Shown here: positions 1 through 11,080 of the stretch, piece after piece
Position numbering within the stretch: position 1 is the first letter of the stretch
Layout of the letters: every line of letters begins with the position of its first letter
Assembly: GCA_009763385.1 (NCBI GenBank)
Contig: CM019831.1
Location: forward strand, 19,370,080 to 19,434,079
DNA: 64,000 nucleotides
Source of the DNA: Coix lacryma-jobi var. lacryma-jobi
Lineage: Eukaryota > Streptophyta > Magnoliopsida > Poales > Poaceae
Reading direction: 5' to 3'
The notes under the pieces: model-generated
Databases searched by the model: none
The model's input: only the letters and a program-made list of their open reading frames with translations
Told to the model about the DNA's origin: nothing
Translations under genes and position numbers: made by a program

Positions 1-313
1 TCTACTGGACCTCAGATCAATGGTCCAAATGGCAATGGAAACCAGATGATGTTAACCCTGGGGGCATGACACCGCAGCCAGTGCAATAACCGATTATGAG
101 TAATAACATGTACTCATCGGCTACAAAAAAGCTCCTCATGCAAGACGCATCACAATAGACTTCAATGCACCACCATACCAAGGGAGCGTAGCACCTGATG
201 ATATTCCTCAAGGATATCATTATGTCTCGGATTTTTATACCTTAGATGCTCAAGATAATCCGGGATATAATGACAACACTTTTGGGGGGCAGAACATCAG
301 CTATCAAAAGCCG
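1..313 (+). other. Degenerate 5' portion of the Tat gag region
   Basis: This stretch directly precedes the gag reading frame and resembles it in composition, with short coding-like runs broken by stops. No LTR or primer-binding site is seen. It is probably the decayed N-terminal gag coding region, but nothing in it is distinctive. Confidence 0.45.
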
Positions 314-1378
314 GTGAATCAAATTGATCAACTGATGAGTCACGTAACTGACCTGGTTCAGAAGCAATTTGGCTTGACGCCAAAATCTATAGTGACTGGT
401 TACAAAAAGTCATATCCAGAATGGTTTGATCAGGTTGTTCTTCCTCCAAGATATGGAATTCCTGATTTTACCAAATTCACAGGAACCGGCTCGGTGTCAA
501 CCATGGAGCATATAACCCAGTTCCTAGTCCAGCTCGGGGAGATTGGTGATGAACCAGCACTTAAAGTCAGAATGTTCCCTCTCTCTCTCTTTCTGGTTTG
601 GGTTTCATGGTTTTCATCTCTGCCACCCAATTCCATTCAGAGCTGGGAGGATTTGGAAGATAAATTCCATAAGTATTTTGGCTTCGGAGTATTGGAGAAA
701 GGCTTAGTGGACTTAATCGATACAAGGCAAACGAATAATGAGTCTGGATGCCAGTACCTCCTCAGATTCAGAGAGATGAAGAATCAATGCTATTCCTTGA
801 CATTGCCAGATTCAAAGGTGGTTAGCATTGCGATTCGAGGATTGATACCTGCTGCTATCAGGGAGAAAATCGGCTTTGGTTGTAACAATATGGCCGATTT
901 AGCTAAAAAGGTGGCAAGTATTGATGCCCAAAATCGATACAATCAAGTCTTTAAACCCAAGAAAGCCTACAATGCAGAGAGCCATTTCTTCCTGGAAGAT
1001 GAAAATGATAATTCAGGGGATGAAAGTGATGAAGAAGTGGCTGTTGTAGACTGGGCTTGGAGAAACAACGAATACATGCCTTGGGCAAAGGCTAAAAGTA
1101 CCGAGAAAGATGTAAAGTATAGCTTCGACATCACTAAAGCCGACAAGATATTTGACTACTTGCTCGAAAAGGGTCAGATCAAGTTGATTGAGAATCATAC
1201 TATCCCATCGGCCGAGGAGCTTAAAAATAAAAGGTACTGCAAATTTCATAATTCTGGTACCCATACTACTAATGATTGCCGAGTTTTCAGAGATATGATA
1301 CAGAGGGCAATCATTAAAGGAAGGATAGGTCTGGAAAAGGCCAAAGGCATGAGCATCAACGACCATCATTTCCCATAG
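314..1378 (+). pseudogene. gag: Tat gag (capsid region)
   Basis: The 354-codon frame encodes the retrotransposon Gag protein, which would assemble the cytoplasmic virus-like particle. Residues about 35-170 match a Retrotrans_gag-type domain, including SWEDLEDKFHKYF and a following YLLRFREMKNQ. Near residues 303-335 there is a Cys/His-rich stretch (RYCKFHNSGTHTTNDCRVF) typical of Tat gags. The true start probably lies further 5', because the region before the first ATG also looks like gag. The frame ends at a TAG immediately before 1,382, after which gag-like coding continues, so the stop is probably a disabling mutation within a longer gag-pol. Confidence 0.8.
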
Positions 1379-1381
1379 AAC

Positions 1382-2111
1382 ATGGTAGCTCCAGCACCTC
1401 GGTGTGAAATCAAGGTGCTGACTTCTGATAAAGCCAAGGTAGACGGGACAGTTGATCCAAATAAGCAACTAACAGCCAGGGAGTATCAGGAGATGAAAGG
1501 GAATAAAAACAATGATCAACATGATCAACCTGAGACTTCGAAGGCTGGTGAAGCAAGAAGGCGTCCAAGTGTCAGGATTTTACTGAACAAATGGCAATGT
1601 CAGAAGGAAAAGAGCAAAATGCAAAGGGAAAAGGGATGAGCAAGAATATCAAGAGGGGCTCGAAGAAGAAGAGTATAGGAGGTCTCGTGAAGAAGGAAGA
1701 CACATCAGGGATGAAGAGAAGAATCATTGGGACTGTCCCTTCTTCAGGCATTGTTGGAATGAAGGCTTAAAACTTCCTACTCTTCGCAATTGTCCAGAAT
1801 GCAGTGATCAATATTGAGAGTATAGGCAGTCGAGGGACAACCGCCGATCTGTACATGAAAGATTGAGGTTTGAAAATACAGATCGGCGCATAAAAAATAA
1901 AAATGTTCATAATCAGCTTGGAGTAAGGTTAGACGATCATGATCATCCTTGGCAAGAGGGGCAATGGTGTCCTGGTGGCTTGACCAAAAGCCAGAAGCGA
2001 CGGGTTCAAAGGTTGAGAAATGATGAAATCTAGAAGAAGAAACCCAAAGTCTGGCAAGTAAAGCAAATAGCCGATAAGGGTGAGTCATCGGCTAATATCG
2101 CTGCTCTGTTC
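1382..2111 (+). pseudogene. Tat gag C-terminus with zinc-finger-like motif
   Basis: Coding resumes after the stop at 1,376-1,378 and carries a highly charged segment, then near 1,725-1,810 a Cys/His motif (DCPFFRHCWNEGL followed by NCPEC) resembling the unusual zinc finger of Tat-type gag proteins. Two or more in-frame stops follow (near 1,818 and 2,031). The segment links gag to protease and would be part of one polyprotein in an intact relative. Confidence 0.65.
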
Positions 2112-2988
2112 ATGTTACCTGCTGAATTTAGATCTTCTAACCATGAAGAAGAATCTGATGGGGAAGAGTCAGTTGCTCAGTGGATCTATCAAGCAGAAGA
2201 GGCTACGTTTCAAAAACCTGAGAAAAATTCCCATTTGAAAGCTTTATATTTGAAAGGGTTTGTTGACGGAAGACCTCTAAATATGATGTTAGTTGATGGA
2301 GGGACAGCTGTTAATTTGATGCCATATGCCACTTTTAGGAAGCTTGGTAAGACTGCAGAAGACTTGACTAAGACCGATATGAGGTTGACCGATTTTGCTG
2401 GTAACATATCGGCTACTAAAGGTGTTATATGTGTCGAGTTAACAATTGGCAGCAAAAGTATGCCGACTACTTTCTTTGTGGTCGATGCAAAAGGATCCTA
2501 CAGTGTGCTTCTTGGAAGGGATTGGATCCACGCCAACTGTTGCATTCCGTCTACCATGCATCAGAATGTGATTCAGTGGATCGGCGACACCGTGGATGTG
2601 GTACCAACCGATTCAACTGTTAGTGTTGCTTATCAGACCCTGATATTTGGAATTTTGACAACATTGAGTATTTTTCCAGGAAGATTCTTGAAGAAGACTT
2701 TCTCAAGACAATTGATGAAAGTCAACAGCCGATCCAAGCAGTCGGTTTCAAAAAATATATTTAATGGATTATACAGTTAACGAGGATGAGAGTAAGATGG
2801 GTAAGGGTTTCACATCGGCTGATGAACTAGAAGCAGTTGATATTGGAAACGGCGATAAACCGAGGATGACATATATCAGTGCCAAGTTAGATCCCGAGTT
2901 TAGGCAAGAACTTATTACATTGTTGAAAGAATATAAAGAATGTTTTGCTTGGGATTATTCTAAAATGCCTAGACTTGATCGGTCATAA
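2112..2988 (+). pseudogene. Tat aspartic protease and linker to RT
   Basis: The frame 2,112-2,780 contains the retroviral-type protease signature LVDGGTAVNLMP, with the active-site aspartate in D-G-G context (canonical D-S/T-G). It is followed by LLGRDWIHANCCIPSTMHQ, the conserved LGRDW strand. The protease would cleave the Gag-Pol polyprotein in the particle. Downstream 2,764-2,988 is in another frame and encodes the linker into RT (FAWDYSKMPRLDRS), ending in a TAA just before RT. The frame change near 2,750 and the stop at 2,986-2,988 are disabling. Confidence 0.8.
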
Positions 2989-3714
2989 TTGGTTGAGCAT
3001 CGACTACCTATTAAACATGGGAGCCGGCCTGTGAAACAAGCTTCGAGAAGGATTAGAGCAAAAGTTATGGCTGATGTGAAAACGGAAATCACTCGGCTTT
3101 ACAAAGCTAATTTTATTCAGCAATGTAGATATGCCGAATGGATATCTAGTGTAGTCCATGTGTATAAGAAAAACGGAAAAATGAGGGTTTGTATTGACAT
3201 CAGGGACTTGAATAAAGCTACTCCAATGGATGGCTACCCAATGCCGGTGGCAGATATGTTGGTCGATGCGGCAGCAGGACATAAAATGATCAGTTTTATG
3301 GATGGCAATGCTGGATATAATCAAATATTTATGGCAGAAGAAGATATACATAAAACTGCATTTAGATGTCCAGGTGCAATAGGCTTATATGAATGGGTGG
3401 TCATGACTTTCGTACTTAAGAATGCTGGTGCAACTTCTCAGAGAGCTATGAATTATATCTTTCATGAGTTGATCGGCAGGATTGTGGAGATCTATATTGA
3501 TGACGTGGTTGTAAAATCCAGGGATTATCAAAAGCATCTTAAGGATCTCAGAGATACTCTTGAATGCGCAAGGAAACATGGCTTAAGGATGAATCCCCAC
3601 AAATGTGCATTTGGAGTGTCAACTGGTCAGTTCTTGTGGTTTATGGTACATGAAAAAGGGATTGAAGTTGGTCAAAAGAGTTATGATGCAATTGACAAAG
3701 CGGTACCACCAACC
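2989..3714 (+). pseudogene. Tat reverse transcriptase, 5' half, split by insertion
   Basis: Encodes the N-terminal and palm parts of a Ty3/gypsy RT: HRLPIKHGSRPVKQ, VYKKNGKMRVCIDIRDLNKATP, and the catalytic YIDDVVVKS box (around 3,493-3,519). Substitutions at otherwise conserved positions (for example MDGNAGYNQI where relatives usually have a DGYSGYNQI-like run) indicate relaxed selection. The domain is cut after 3,714 by a complete nested LTR element; the coding sequence resumes at 6,990 beyond the second copy of the 5-bp target duplication. It would synthesise cDNA in the particle. Confidence 0.88.
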
Positions 3715-4159
3715 TGTGGGGATATAGACCCCAGGGTACCACACAATGATACATCGGCCTCACCACTAGGGGTTGTCCGGCCCACATGATGAAGACGTGC
3801 GGCGCACGACATGCACCGTACGACAGTTGTAATCTAGATATAGTACCAACTCGGATACTTACCGTGTAACCCAGTCCCTTCGGAATATATAAGGAGGGGC
3901 AGGGGTCCTCCGAGAGGACAGGTGACAGGTAGCAGGTCCTAGGTCACAGGTCATAAGCCACAAGCCACATCCAATCAATACAACTCGACGCAGGACGTAG
4001 GATATTACGCTAACCTAGCGGCCCGACCCTGGATAAACCTCTGTGTTCATCTACTTTTGCCTTGCGTCAACGTCTGGATCGTCGTCTTACGCACCTTCCC
4101 GTCTAATCTACCACCTTGGGCATACCCCTAGGTGGGCTATCGACTATATTCCGTCGACA
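3715..4159 (+). repeat. 5' LTR of nested LARD-like element
   Basis: 445 bp, starting TGTGGGG and ending GTCGACA. It contains a TATA-like box (gaatatataagg, about 3,881-3,892) that would drive transcription. By hand about 17 substitutions separate it from the right LTR, about 4%. Immediately downstream is GCGGCGCCCACCGTGGGGC, a likely primer-binding region. Confidence 0.92.
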
Positions 4160-5450
4160 GCGGCGCCCACCGTGGGGCATGTGCGTACGGACTTTATGGC
4201 GAGCCAGATGGAAATTTCTTCAACAGCATCGACATCAACGTGATATCCGGTGCCACGATGTCCTTCAGCAGCCGCAGTGGGACTCGACGCTCTGCCATGC
4301 AAGATCATTGGCGCACAGATCGCAACATGCATCAACAAGCTAGTTGCGAAGACCCCAATAGTACCAGTGCCGATCTCACGCATCAATAATCAGCGCTAGA
4401 TCCGGTTTGGGATCGAGCACAATCAAAGCAGGCGGTGGCGGCGAGACTAATTCATACAGCCATGCAATCTAGTCATGGAACAACCTTGCATGCCTGCAAG
4501 ACGAGGCGTGCTCAACCAACAAGCAAATCGAGCGTCACGAAGAGCCATGCAAGCTAGTTGCTGATAATCAAAACTTGCTTGTACACATGCATGTGCAACA
4601 GAATTCATCTACGTAGTCAATACATCCAACTCATCTACGACGAGCCGTCCGAGCCGATTAAGTCGCGAGCGAGCTGCACCAAGCCGTCAAGCGAGCCGCG
4701 TCGAGCCATTCAAGCCACGTTGACTCTTCTGCTCGGCCACAACTCGTCAATGTGTGCCAACAAGCTACCCCCTCCGTCTCATTGAAAGTGTCGTTAGAAA
4801 ACCGTGTCCCCCTCACAAACACACTTCTCGGGTGACACTCTCAATGGGACGGAGGGAGTAAGTATTATTTTTCACATTAATTAAATATTTCTTCGATCAT
4901 CATATATCTCTAGATATCATCGTGCCTCTGTGGTCATATTATTCTTTACAACGGCTCTTCGTTATTTTTCACCATATATACCATCCTGAGGATGATATAT
5001 GCGCTTTCCCGAGCAGCCACGTTTATACTCGTGCTTTCCAGAGACGGCCCTGTCCCCGACTCTTCCCTACACGTGAATGCAGCTCCGCGCTCTGCGTTAC
5101 GGGTGGTCGGCAGCGGCTCCTCGGTGAGGCTGGTGCTCTTACGCGTGCCTGGGGGCTCCGCGCCTCTCGCTTTGGAGTTATCGGCTAGCCGGGGCTGGTG
5201 ACTCAGTTACAAACAAACTGCTCGGGAAATTTTATTTAATGCTGAGCGTTCAATCCAGCTGACTGACCGCTGAGCGGGATATGCTGTTTCTTTACCGCTG
5301 ATGTTTTCTTTATATTTTATTTGTACGTCATGTACTACCATTCTCCCTGTTTATTTTACAGGAACTATGTTCGGTTTGCGAGCTAATTCTTTACGCTCGA
5401 GGACTGGACCAGTTATGATGGACGAGAAGATCATTGCTTGGGACCAACTG
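4160..5450 (+). other. Interior of LARD-like element, non-coding
   Basis: No recognisable gene. Short frames here show no domain and are treated as chance. The segment begins with the presumed primer-binding region and carries a Stowaway MITE at 4,768-4,858. Confidence 0.6.
4768..4858. mobile_element. Stowaway-like MITE (Tc1/mariner type)
   Basis: A 91-bp element with about 25-bp terminal inverted repeats (left cccctccgtctcattgaaag, right complement ctccctccgtcccattgaga), flanked by TA at 4,766-4,767 and 4,859-4,860. The CTCCCTCCGT end and TA target are diagnostic of Stowaway. Confidence 0.88.
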
Positions 5451-5454
5451 GTGC

Positions 5455-6330
5455 TCGGACTTCGTCGACGACCAGCTGGCTGTACTCTTCGACGCTCATC
5501 GACGGCTACACCGAGAGCTCATCAGCTGAGCTGGGGACTTCTCGGTGCTCGGGTTCGTTGACCACTTGGTCGCTTTGCTCGGAGCTCACCACCTGGCGTG
5601 CGGACTTCGTCATCGACTAGCTGATCGCTTCGCTCGGTGCTCACCGCCTGGCGCTCGAACTTCATCGCTGACCAGCTGGCCAAACTCTTCGACGCTCATT
5701 GATGGCTACACCGAGAGCTCACCAGCTGAGCTGAGGACTTCTCGGTGCTTGGGTTCGTCGACCACCTGGTCGCTTCGCTCGGTGCTCACCGCCTGGCGCT
5801 CGGACTTCGTCGCCGACCAGCTGGCGGAACTCTTCGACGCTCATTGACGACTACACCGAGAGCTCACCAGCTGAGCTGGGGACTCCTCGGTGCTTGGGTT
5901 CGTCGACCAGCTGGTCGCTTTGCTCGGAGCTCACCACTTGGCGCTTAGACTTCGTCGCCGACCAGCTGGCCGTACTCTTCGACGCTCATCGACGGCTACA
6001 CCGAGAGCTCGCCAGTTGACTTGGGGACTCCTTGGTGCTCGGGTTCTTCACGCCAACATCGTCAGCAGCGCTGGTTGGATCGCTCGGACTTCATCGCCGA
6101 CCAACTAGCCAGTCTCCTCGACGTAAATCGACGGCTACACCGCGAGCTCGCCAGTTGACCTGGGGACTCCTCGGTGCTCGGGTTCTTCACGCCAACATCG
6201 TCAGCAGCGCTGGTCGGATCGCTCGGACTTCATCGCCGACCAGCTAGCTAGACTCCTCGATGTTCATCGACGGCTACACCGAGAGGTCACCAACTAACCT
6301 GGGAACTGCTCGACGCTCAGACTCGTCGCA
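5455..6330 (+). repeat. Tandem array of 138-145-bp units in LARD interior
   Basis: About six head-to-tail copies begin with a ctcggacttcgtcg-like motif near 5,455, 5,654, 5,799, 5,944, 6,084 and 6,222, with a shortened copy at about 5,602. The first units are about 145 bp (ending in a gctcaccacctggcg-like box); those from 5,944 are about 139 bp with a different second half (cacgccaacatcgtcagcag), so two subfamilies are present. Each unit contains small palindromes such as accagctggc. Open frames across the array only reflect its GC-rich periodicity. Confidence 0.9.
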
Positions 6331-6539
6331 CGACAACCTGCTCGGACGGCATGCTGCTTTCGTCATAATGGTTTTACCTTTTTTATAAGCCTGCTACAAG
6401 ATTTATTCTTCATCTTCTAGCAGCCTTGGGGACTACCGTGTATACATGGCGCTCGTTTGCGCATGTATATAAGTTTGATTATTCTCAAGACCCTGGCACC
6501 ACGTGACCGAGTCACCTGCTGTCAGGCTCGGGGACTAGC

Positions 6540-6984
6540 TATGGGGATATAGACCCCAGGGTACCACACGATGATACATGGGCCTCACCACTAGGGGTCG
6601 TCCGGCCCACATGATGAAGACGTGCAGCGCACGGCATGCACCGTACAACAGTTGTAATCTAGATATAGTACCAACTCGGATACTTACCATGTAACCTAGT
6701 CCCTTCGGAATATATAAGGAGGGGCAGGGGTCCTCCGAGAGGACAGGTGACATGTAGCAGGTCCTAGGTCACAGGTCACAAGCCACAAGCCACATCCAAT
6801 CAATACAACTCGACGTAGGACGTAGGGTATTACGCTAAGCTAGCGGCCCGATCCTGGATAAACCTCTGTGTTCATCTACTTTTGCCTTGCGTCAACGTCT
6901 GGATCGTCATCTTACGCACCTTCCCCTCTAATCTACCACCTTGGGCATACCCCTAGGTGGGCTATCGACTATATTCCGTCGACA
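6540..6984 (+). repeat. 3' LTR of nested LARD-like element
   Basis: 445 bp, aligned end to end with the left LTR. Its first dinucleotide is TA rather than TG, a point change at 6,541. It is followed directly by the target duplication CAACC. Confidence 0.92.
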
Positions 6985-6989
6985 CAACC

Positions 6990-8415
6990 ACAAAAACTCA
7001 ATTACAATCTTTGATCGGTAAAATTAATTTCATCAGGAGATTTGTTTCGAATCTGTCAGCCAGGATTTTGCCGTTCTCAGTTTTGTTAAAGTTGAAGGAT
7101 GATCAAGAGTTTAAATGGGGAGATGAACAACAGAGGGCATTCGACAAAATCAAAGAGATATATGAAGTCTCCACCAGTTTTGATCCCTCCTCAAAAGAAC
7201 AAACCTTTCAAGTTATACGTGTCGGCTGATGATCATACAATTGGATCGTCCTTAATGCAAGAATTTAAGGGTAAGGAAAGAGTGGTGTTCTATCTCAGTA
7301 GGAGATTACTTGACCCGAAAACAAGGTATTCTCCCATTGAAAAATTATGCCTATGTTTGTACTTCTCATGCACCAAGCTTCGACATTACCTGTTATCTTC
7401 TGAATGCACGGTGGTGTCAAAGTTTGACGTAATTAAACATATGTTGTCCATGCCTATTCTAAACGGGAGGATTGGAAAATGGATTCTTGCATTATCAGAA
7501 TTTGACTTGAAGTATGAATCGGCTAAAGCGGTTAAAGGTCAGGTAATAGCTGATTTTGTTACTCATCATCATAAACAAGAGATTAAAACTTTAGATTTTA
7601 CCCCGTGGGCCTTGTTCTTTGATGGTTCCAATTGCAAGCAAGGTGGGGGCATTGGTATTGTTCTTGTTTCTCCTCAGGGAGAAAGTTTTGGGTTTGCTTT
7701 CTCAATTGATCCAACCTCCACAAACAATCAAGCTGAATATGAAGCACTTCTCAAGGGACTTCAGCTTTTGTGTGAGGTAGGGGCCGAGACTATTGAAATT
7801 TTTGGAGATTCTCAATTAGTGATTAATCAATTGCTCGGCCTATATAAATGCAAAGATGATATCCTGACGAGGCATTATGAAAAGTGCCTTGAATTGCTTG
7901 ATTCTTTCTCTTCTGTTGTCATAAAGCATATTCCTAGATGTCAGAATCAAGAAGCTAATCGGTTAGCTCAGGGTGCTTCTGGGTATCGGCAAATCGTTGA
8001 AATATTAACCGATGAAATTGCCGATGGTGATGATTGGAGGGTTGAGATTATTGAATACTTGAAGAATCTATCACACCAAGTATCCAGGAAATTAAGGTAT
8101 AAAGCTACGAAGTTTGTCCTTCTTGAGGGTCAACTTTATCATAAAACAATGGATGGTGTACTTCTTAAATGTATCAGTCAAGAAGAGGCCAAAGTCCTGA
8201 TTGGGGAAATCCACGAAGGAGTTTGTGGTGCGCATCAGTCTTCTCATAAAATGAAATGGATGATCAGAAGAGCAGGATATTTTTGGCCAACCATTTTAGA
8301 AGATTGTTTTAAATATTATAAAGGATGTCAGGAATGCCAGAGATTCGGTAATGTTCAGAAGTCTCCAGCATCAGCTATGAATCCAATCACAAAGCCATGG
8401 CCATTTAGAGGATGA
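6990..8415 (+). pseudogene. Tat RT thumb, RNase H, archaeal-type RNase H and integrase zinc finger
   Basis: The frame resumes right after the nested element. First comes the RT C-terminus (LIGKINFIRRFVSNLS), then, after a frameshift near 7,165, an RNase H region (LYVSADDHTIGSSL, LSRRLLDPKTRYSPIEKLCL). At about 7,610-7,960 lies a second, complete-looking RNase H of archaeal type with its acidic residues in FFDGSN, AEYEALL and GDSQLV. The end encodes the integrase HHCC zinc finger (HEGVCGAHQSSHKM ... CQECQRF). A TGA at 8,413-8,415 interrupts integrase. These domains would remove the RNA template and insert the cDNA. Confidence 0.88.
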
Positions 8416-9291
8416 GGAATAGATCTGATTGGCCAAATATTTCCGGCATCTAGCAAGGGACACAAATTTGTGTTGGTAGCAACAGACTATTTTACTAAAT
8501 GGGTCGAAGTTGTTCCTTTGAAAGAAGCTTCATCAGCTACTGTAATTAAGTTCATCAGAGAGCATATTATTTATCGATTCGGTGTTCCTCAAACCATTAC
8601 TACAGATCAAGGAAAGATGTTTGTATCAAAATAATTTGAGAATTTTGCTGCTAGCACAGGCATTAAGTTGATCAACTCGTCTCCATATTATGCCCAAGCT
8701 AATGGACAGGTTGAAGCTTCTAATCAGATTTTGATCAAAATCATTAAGAAGGTTAAAGAGCATCCAAAGAAATGACATTCGATACTCAGTGAGACCTTAT
8801 GGTCCTATAGGATGGCATGTCATGGTGCAACTAAATGTTCACCATATGAGTTGGTTTATGGTCATGAAGTCGTATTGCCTTGGGAAATCAGTATAGGATC
8901 TAGGAGAGTATCGCAGCAGAATAATTTAAAAGCCGATGAATATAAATATCTCATGATGGATAATCTTGATGATTTAAACTTCCATCGGCTAAAAGCTTTG
9001 GAAAACATCAGAGCTCAGAAGCTAAGAGTGGCTAAATACTATGATCAAAAGGTCAGGGAGAAGAAGTTTAATGAAGGGGACTTGGTTTGAAAAGTCATTT
9101 TGCCTATTGGGACTAAGGATGGCAAATATGGTAAATGTTCACCAAATTGGGAAGGACCCTATCAGATTACCAGATGCGCTCCTAGCAATGCTTATTTCTA
9201 TGAGACTCTAGAGTATGTCGAATACTTCAGGGCAGTTAATAGGAAATATTTTAAGAAGTATCACCCTAGTATGTGGGTGGATCAGTTATAA
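8416..9291 (+). pseudogene. Tat integrase core and C-terminal domain
   Basis: Translation between stops reads an rve-type integrase core: GIDLIGQIFP (first Asp), FGVPQTITTDQG (second Asp) and AQANGQVEASNQ (Glu), so the D,D-E triad is still visible. In-frame stops lie near 8,413, 8,632 and 8,773 and again near 9,088. The C-terminal part (8,812-9,291) has the KFNEGDLV and GPYQITRCAPSNAYF patterns of gypsy integrase tails. No chromodomain is present, as expected for the Tat group. The protein would join cDNA to chromosomal DNA. Confidence 0.85.
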
Positions 9292-9688
9292 CTAATTGGT
9301 CTGGCCAGTGACTAATGTATCAACGTTGGTGATCATTTGATAGCCGATACCGATGTATCGCCTTCAGAACAAAAATAGCCGATGCAATCGAAGCATTGCC
9401 TTCAGTCCAAAAATGCAAGATCGAGAATCGTTGAAATTAAGAGACCTCGATTGGTCTTATCACAAGGAGATCATAAAGGAGCAGAAATTTCATTATATTC
9501 AAGGAAAGGTTTATTTACAAAAGATTGGTCCTGATAAACTACTTGAAGACCTTATCTACTATGATTACAGAGAGGGTAGACTCTGTTATCTCCCCGGTCG
9601 CTCCGTCAACACCATCGAAGTGCACTTCCATGGCGTGACTTATTTCCGGGGTAACTTCGATGCCACCCAAGTCTTGGCCAGTGTAGGC
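9292..9688 (+). other. Spacer between pol and antisense gene
   Basis: Begins after the integrase stop. An open + frame (9,353-9,892) crosses it and runs into the antisense exons, but shows no recognised domain. It probably contains the 3' untranslated part of the antisense gene. Confidence 0.4.
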
Positions 9689-10371
9689 CTAGGTAGCCCC
9701 AAGAGCCATGGCGGCGCCATGGCAGACGCCGTGGAGGGCGACCTCACGTACCCTTGCGGGGATATTGGTCACCCTCTCTGCAACACTGTCGCTGGCGGCA
9801 TTCACGGAGTCGGCCGCCTCGTTCCCCGCCTCCTGAAGGGCCTCCAGACGCACGATCAGGTCTGCGGAATGAACAAGATGCATCAAAATTGAGTAAAGGT
9901 TCGATTAGATAAAAATTCTTCGGAGAGGAAAAGGGGAAATACCGGCGACACGTGCATCGGACTCGGCGCATTGTTGGACCGCCCGGGAGGCCCTCGCCTC
10001 TGCCTCCTCCAACGCCTTTTGGAGTTGGGCAATGTGGTCTTCAAGGAGGTAGTTCCTGATGGTGGCCTCCGAGTGAAGGTTTCGCATTTCCGTCATTTGA
10101 CGGTAATGGCAGGTGGCTATCGACTCGGAGCTGCTGGAGGAGGGGTTTTCAGAAACCGACTCCATTCCAGGGGAGGCGCTAAAGCAGCCACGGCATCAGA
10201 AGGGCCTTCATCGATTCTGGACAAGGGCAGAAAGTCAAATAAAACTTTCAAAAATAGTGAGGACTGGAGTCGATTAGGCATAAAGGAAACATACCTAATG
10301 CGGCGCTGGGGGCGGTAGCGAGAATTTACTTCCTCCTCCGCAGGGCGCTTACCATGGTTGTGGTCTGCCAT
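9689..10371 (-). CDS. Antisense three-exon gene inside Tat element
   Basis: On the - strand three exons join in one open frame of 161 codons plus stop: 10,371-10,295, 10,178-9,943 and 9,861-9,689. Introns have canonical ends (GTATGT...TTTAG and GTATTT...CGCAG), and phases match at both junctions, ending in TAG at 9,691-9,689. The protein starts MADHNHGKRP with a basic patch (RYRPQRR, possible nuclear signal), then a Ser-rich stretch and a long helical region rich in Ala, Glu and Leu (LEDHIAQLQKALEEAEA) likely to form a coiled coil. Function is unknown. Antisense extra genes downstream of pol are described in Tat-group elements such as maize Grande. It has no stop or frameshift, unlike the pol genes around it. 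No protein-level evidence is available here. Confidence 0.72.
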
Positions 10372-10780
10372 TAGAAGGGGAGGAGATAGGCTTTTGGAAG
10401 GCGAAGCTTTTGGCGAGAAAGAGGGTTTTTGGACGGAAGGCAAAAGCAAGCAGAAGGTGTGCTCCGAGTGTGCCGGCAGATGGAAACGAAGGGGAAATTT
10501 ATATTAGAAGATTGAATCTCAGAAAGGGAAAAGATGTCGCTTCGTACAATGTGTGCAGAGCACTCGAGTGGGATGTTAAATCGCAACACGGTTTTCAAGA
10601 GAAGAGCAGCCGTCTCGCATTGATCGTCAAGATGCCGTTCAGATTGTTTGCGGTATCGAAGGGAAAGAAAGAAAATGACTCGGCTGATCGGCTAAGAAAA
10701 AAGGTTAATCGATCGAACCCTAAGGAAAGGAGAATGAAATTTTTGGAATAAAATAAATTTTATCCCAAAATTGGGGGGCA
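10372..10780 (+). other. Spacer with polypurine tract before Tat 3' LTR
   Basis: Contains the upstream (5') region of the antisense gene and, at 10,771-10,780, the purine run ttggggggca that would prime plus-strand synthesis directly before the LTR. No sense-strand gene is supported. Confidence 0.6.
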
Positions 10781-11027
10781 TGTGTTTACACCAGATTTTG
10801 GATCAAGAAGATTATTATTTTGTAAGCACAAACGACTGGTTTTTAAAGAAAGAATCGGCCAAAAAATTGAAGAGGCTTATGTCGGTTCAAGTATGTCCAG
10901 AAGATTTCGTGTGGGCCAGCGTGACATGCTTCAAAGACGTGTCGGGCTCGACCAAGGAGTTCAGGTCCGGGCGTCTTTTATTTTACCTTTTTTGTAACCT
11001 ACTCGTGTTAGGACAGGAGTCGACCGG

Positions 11028-11080
11028 GTTATAAATAGCTAGAAACCCAAATTTATAAATAGCTGGAAACCCGAATTTTG
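11028..11080 (+). promoter_or_regulatory. Duplicated TATA-box segment in Tat LTR
   Basis: The sequence ttataaatagctagaaaccc is repeated as tttataaatagctggaaacc 24 bp later, giving two TATAAATA boxes (11,030-11,037 and 11,054-11,061). Position and motif suit the LTR core promoter. Transcription start is not determinable. Confidence 0.6.

Larger units (their letters stand above)
3715..6984 (+). mobile_element. Nested non-autonomous LTR retrotransposon (LARD-like)
   Basis: Two 445-bp direct repeats (3,715-4,159 and 6,540-6,984) flank a 2.38-kb interior without gag or pol. The element is bounded by a perfect 5-bp target duplication CAACC (3,710-3,714 and 6,985-6,989) and sits inside the RT of the host Tat element, so it inserted after it. 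A purine-rich tract (gctcggggactagc) precedes the right LTR, supporting + orientation. The interior contains a Stowaway MITE and an array of about six 138-145-bp repeats. With no coding capacity it must have been mobilised by a partner; which one cannot be told here. Confidence 0.93.

Noticed and set aside
4144..4386. Open frames on both strands after the LARD 5' LTR
   Set aside because: Short, mutually overlapping, no gag similarity; consistent with non-coding leader sequence.
5301..6247. Series of open frames over the LARD interior
   Set aside because: They follow the 138-145-bp tandem repeat and repeat the same peptide with shifts; no start context, domain or single continuous frame.
9353..9892. 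179-codon + frame after Tat integrase
   Set aside because: Overlaps the antisense exons, has no recognised domain, and the antisense interpretation with matched introns is stronger.
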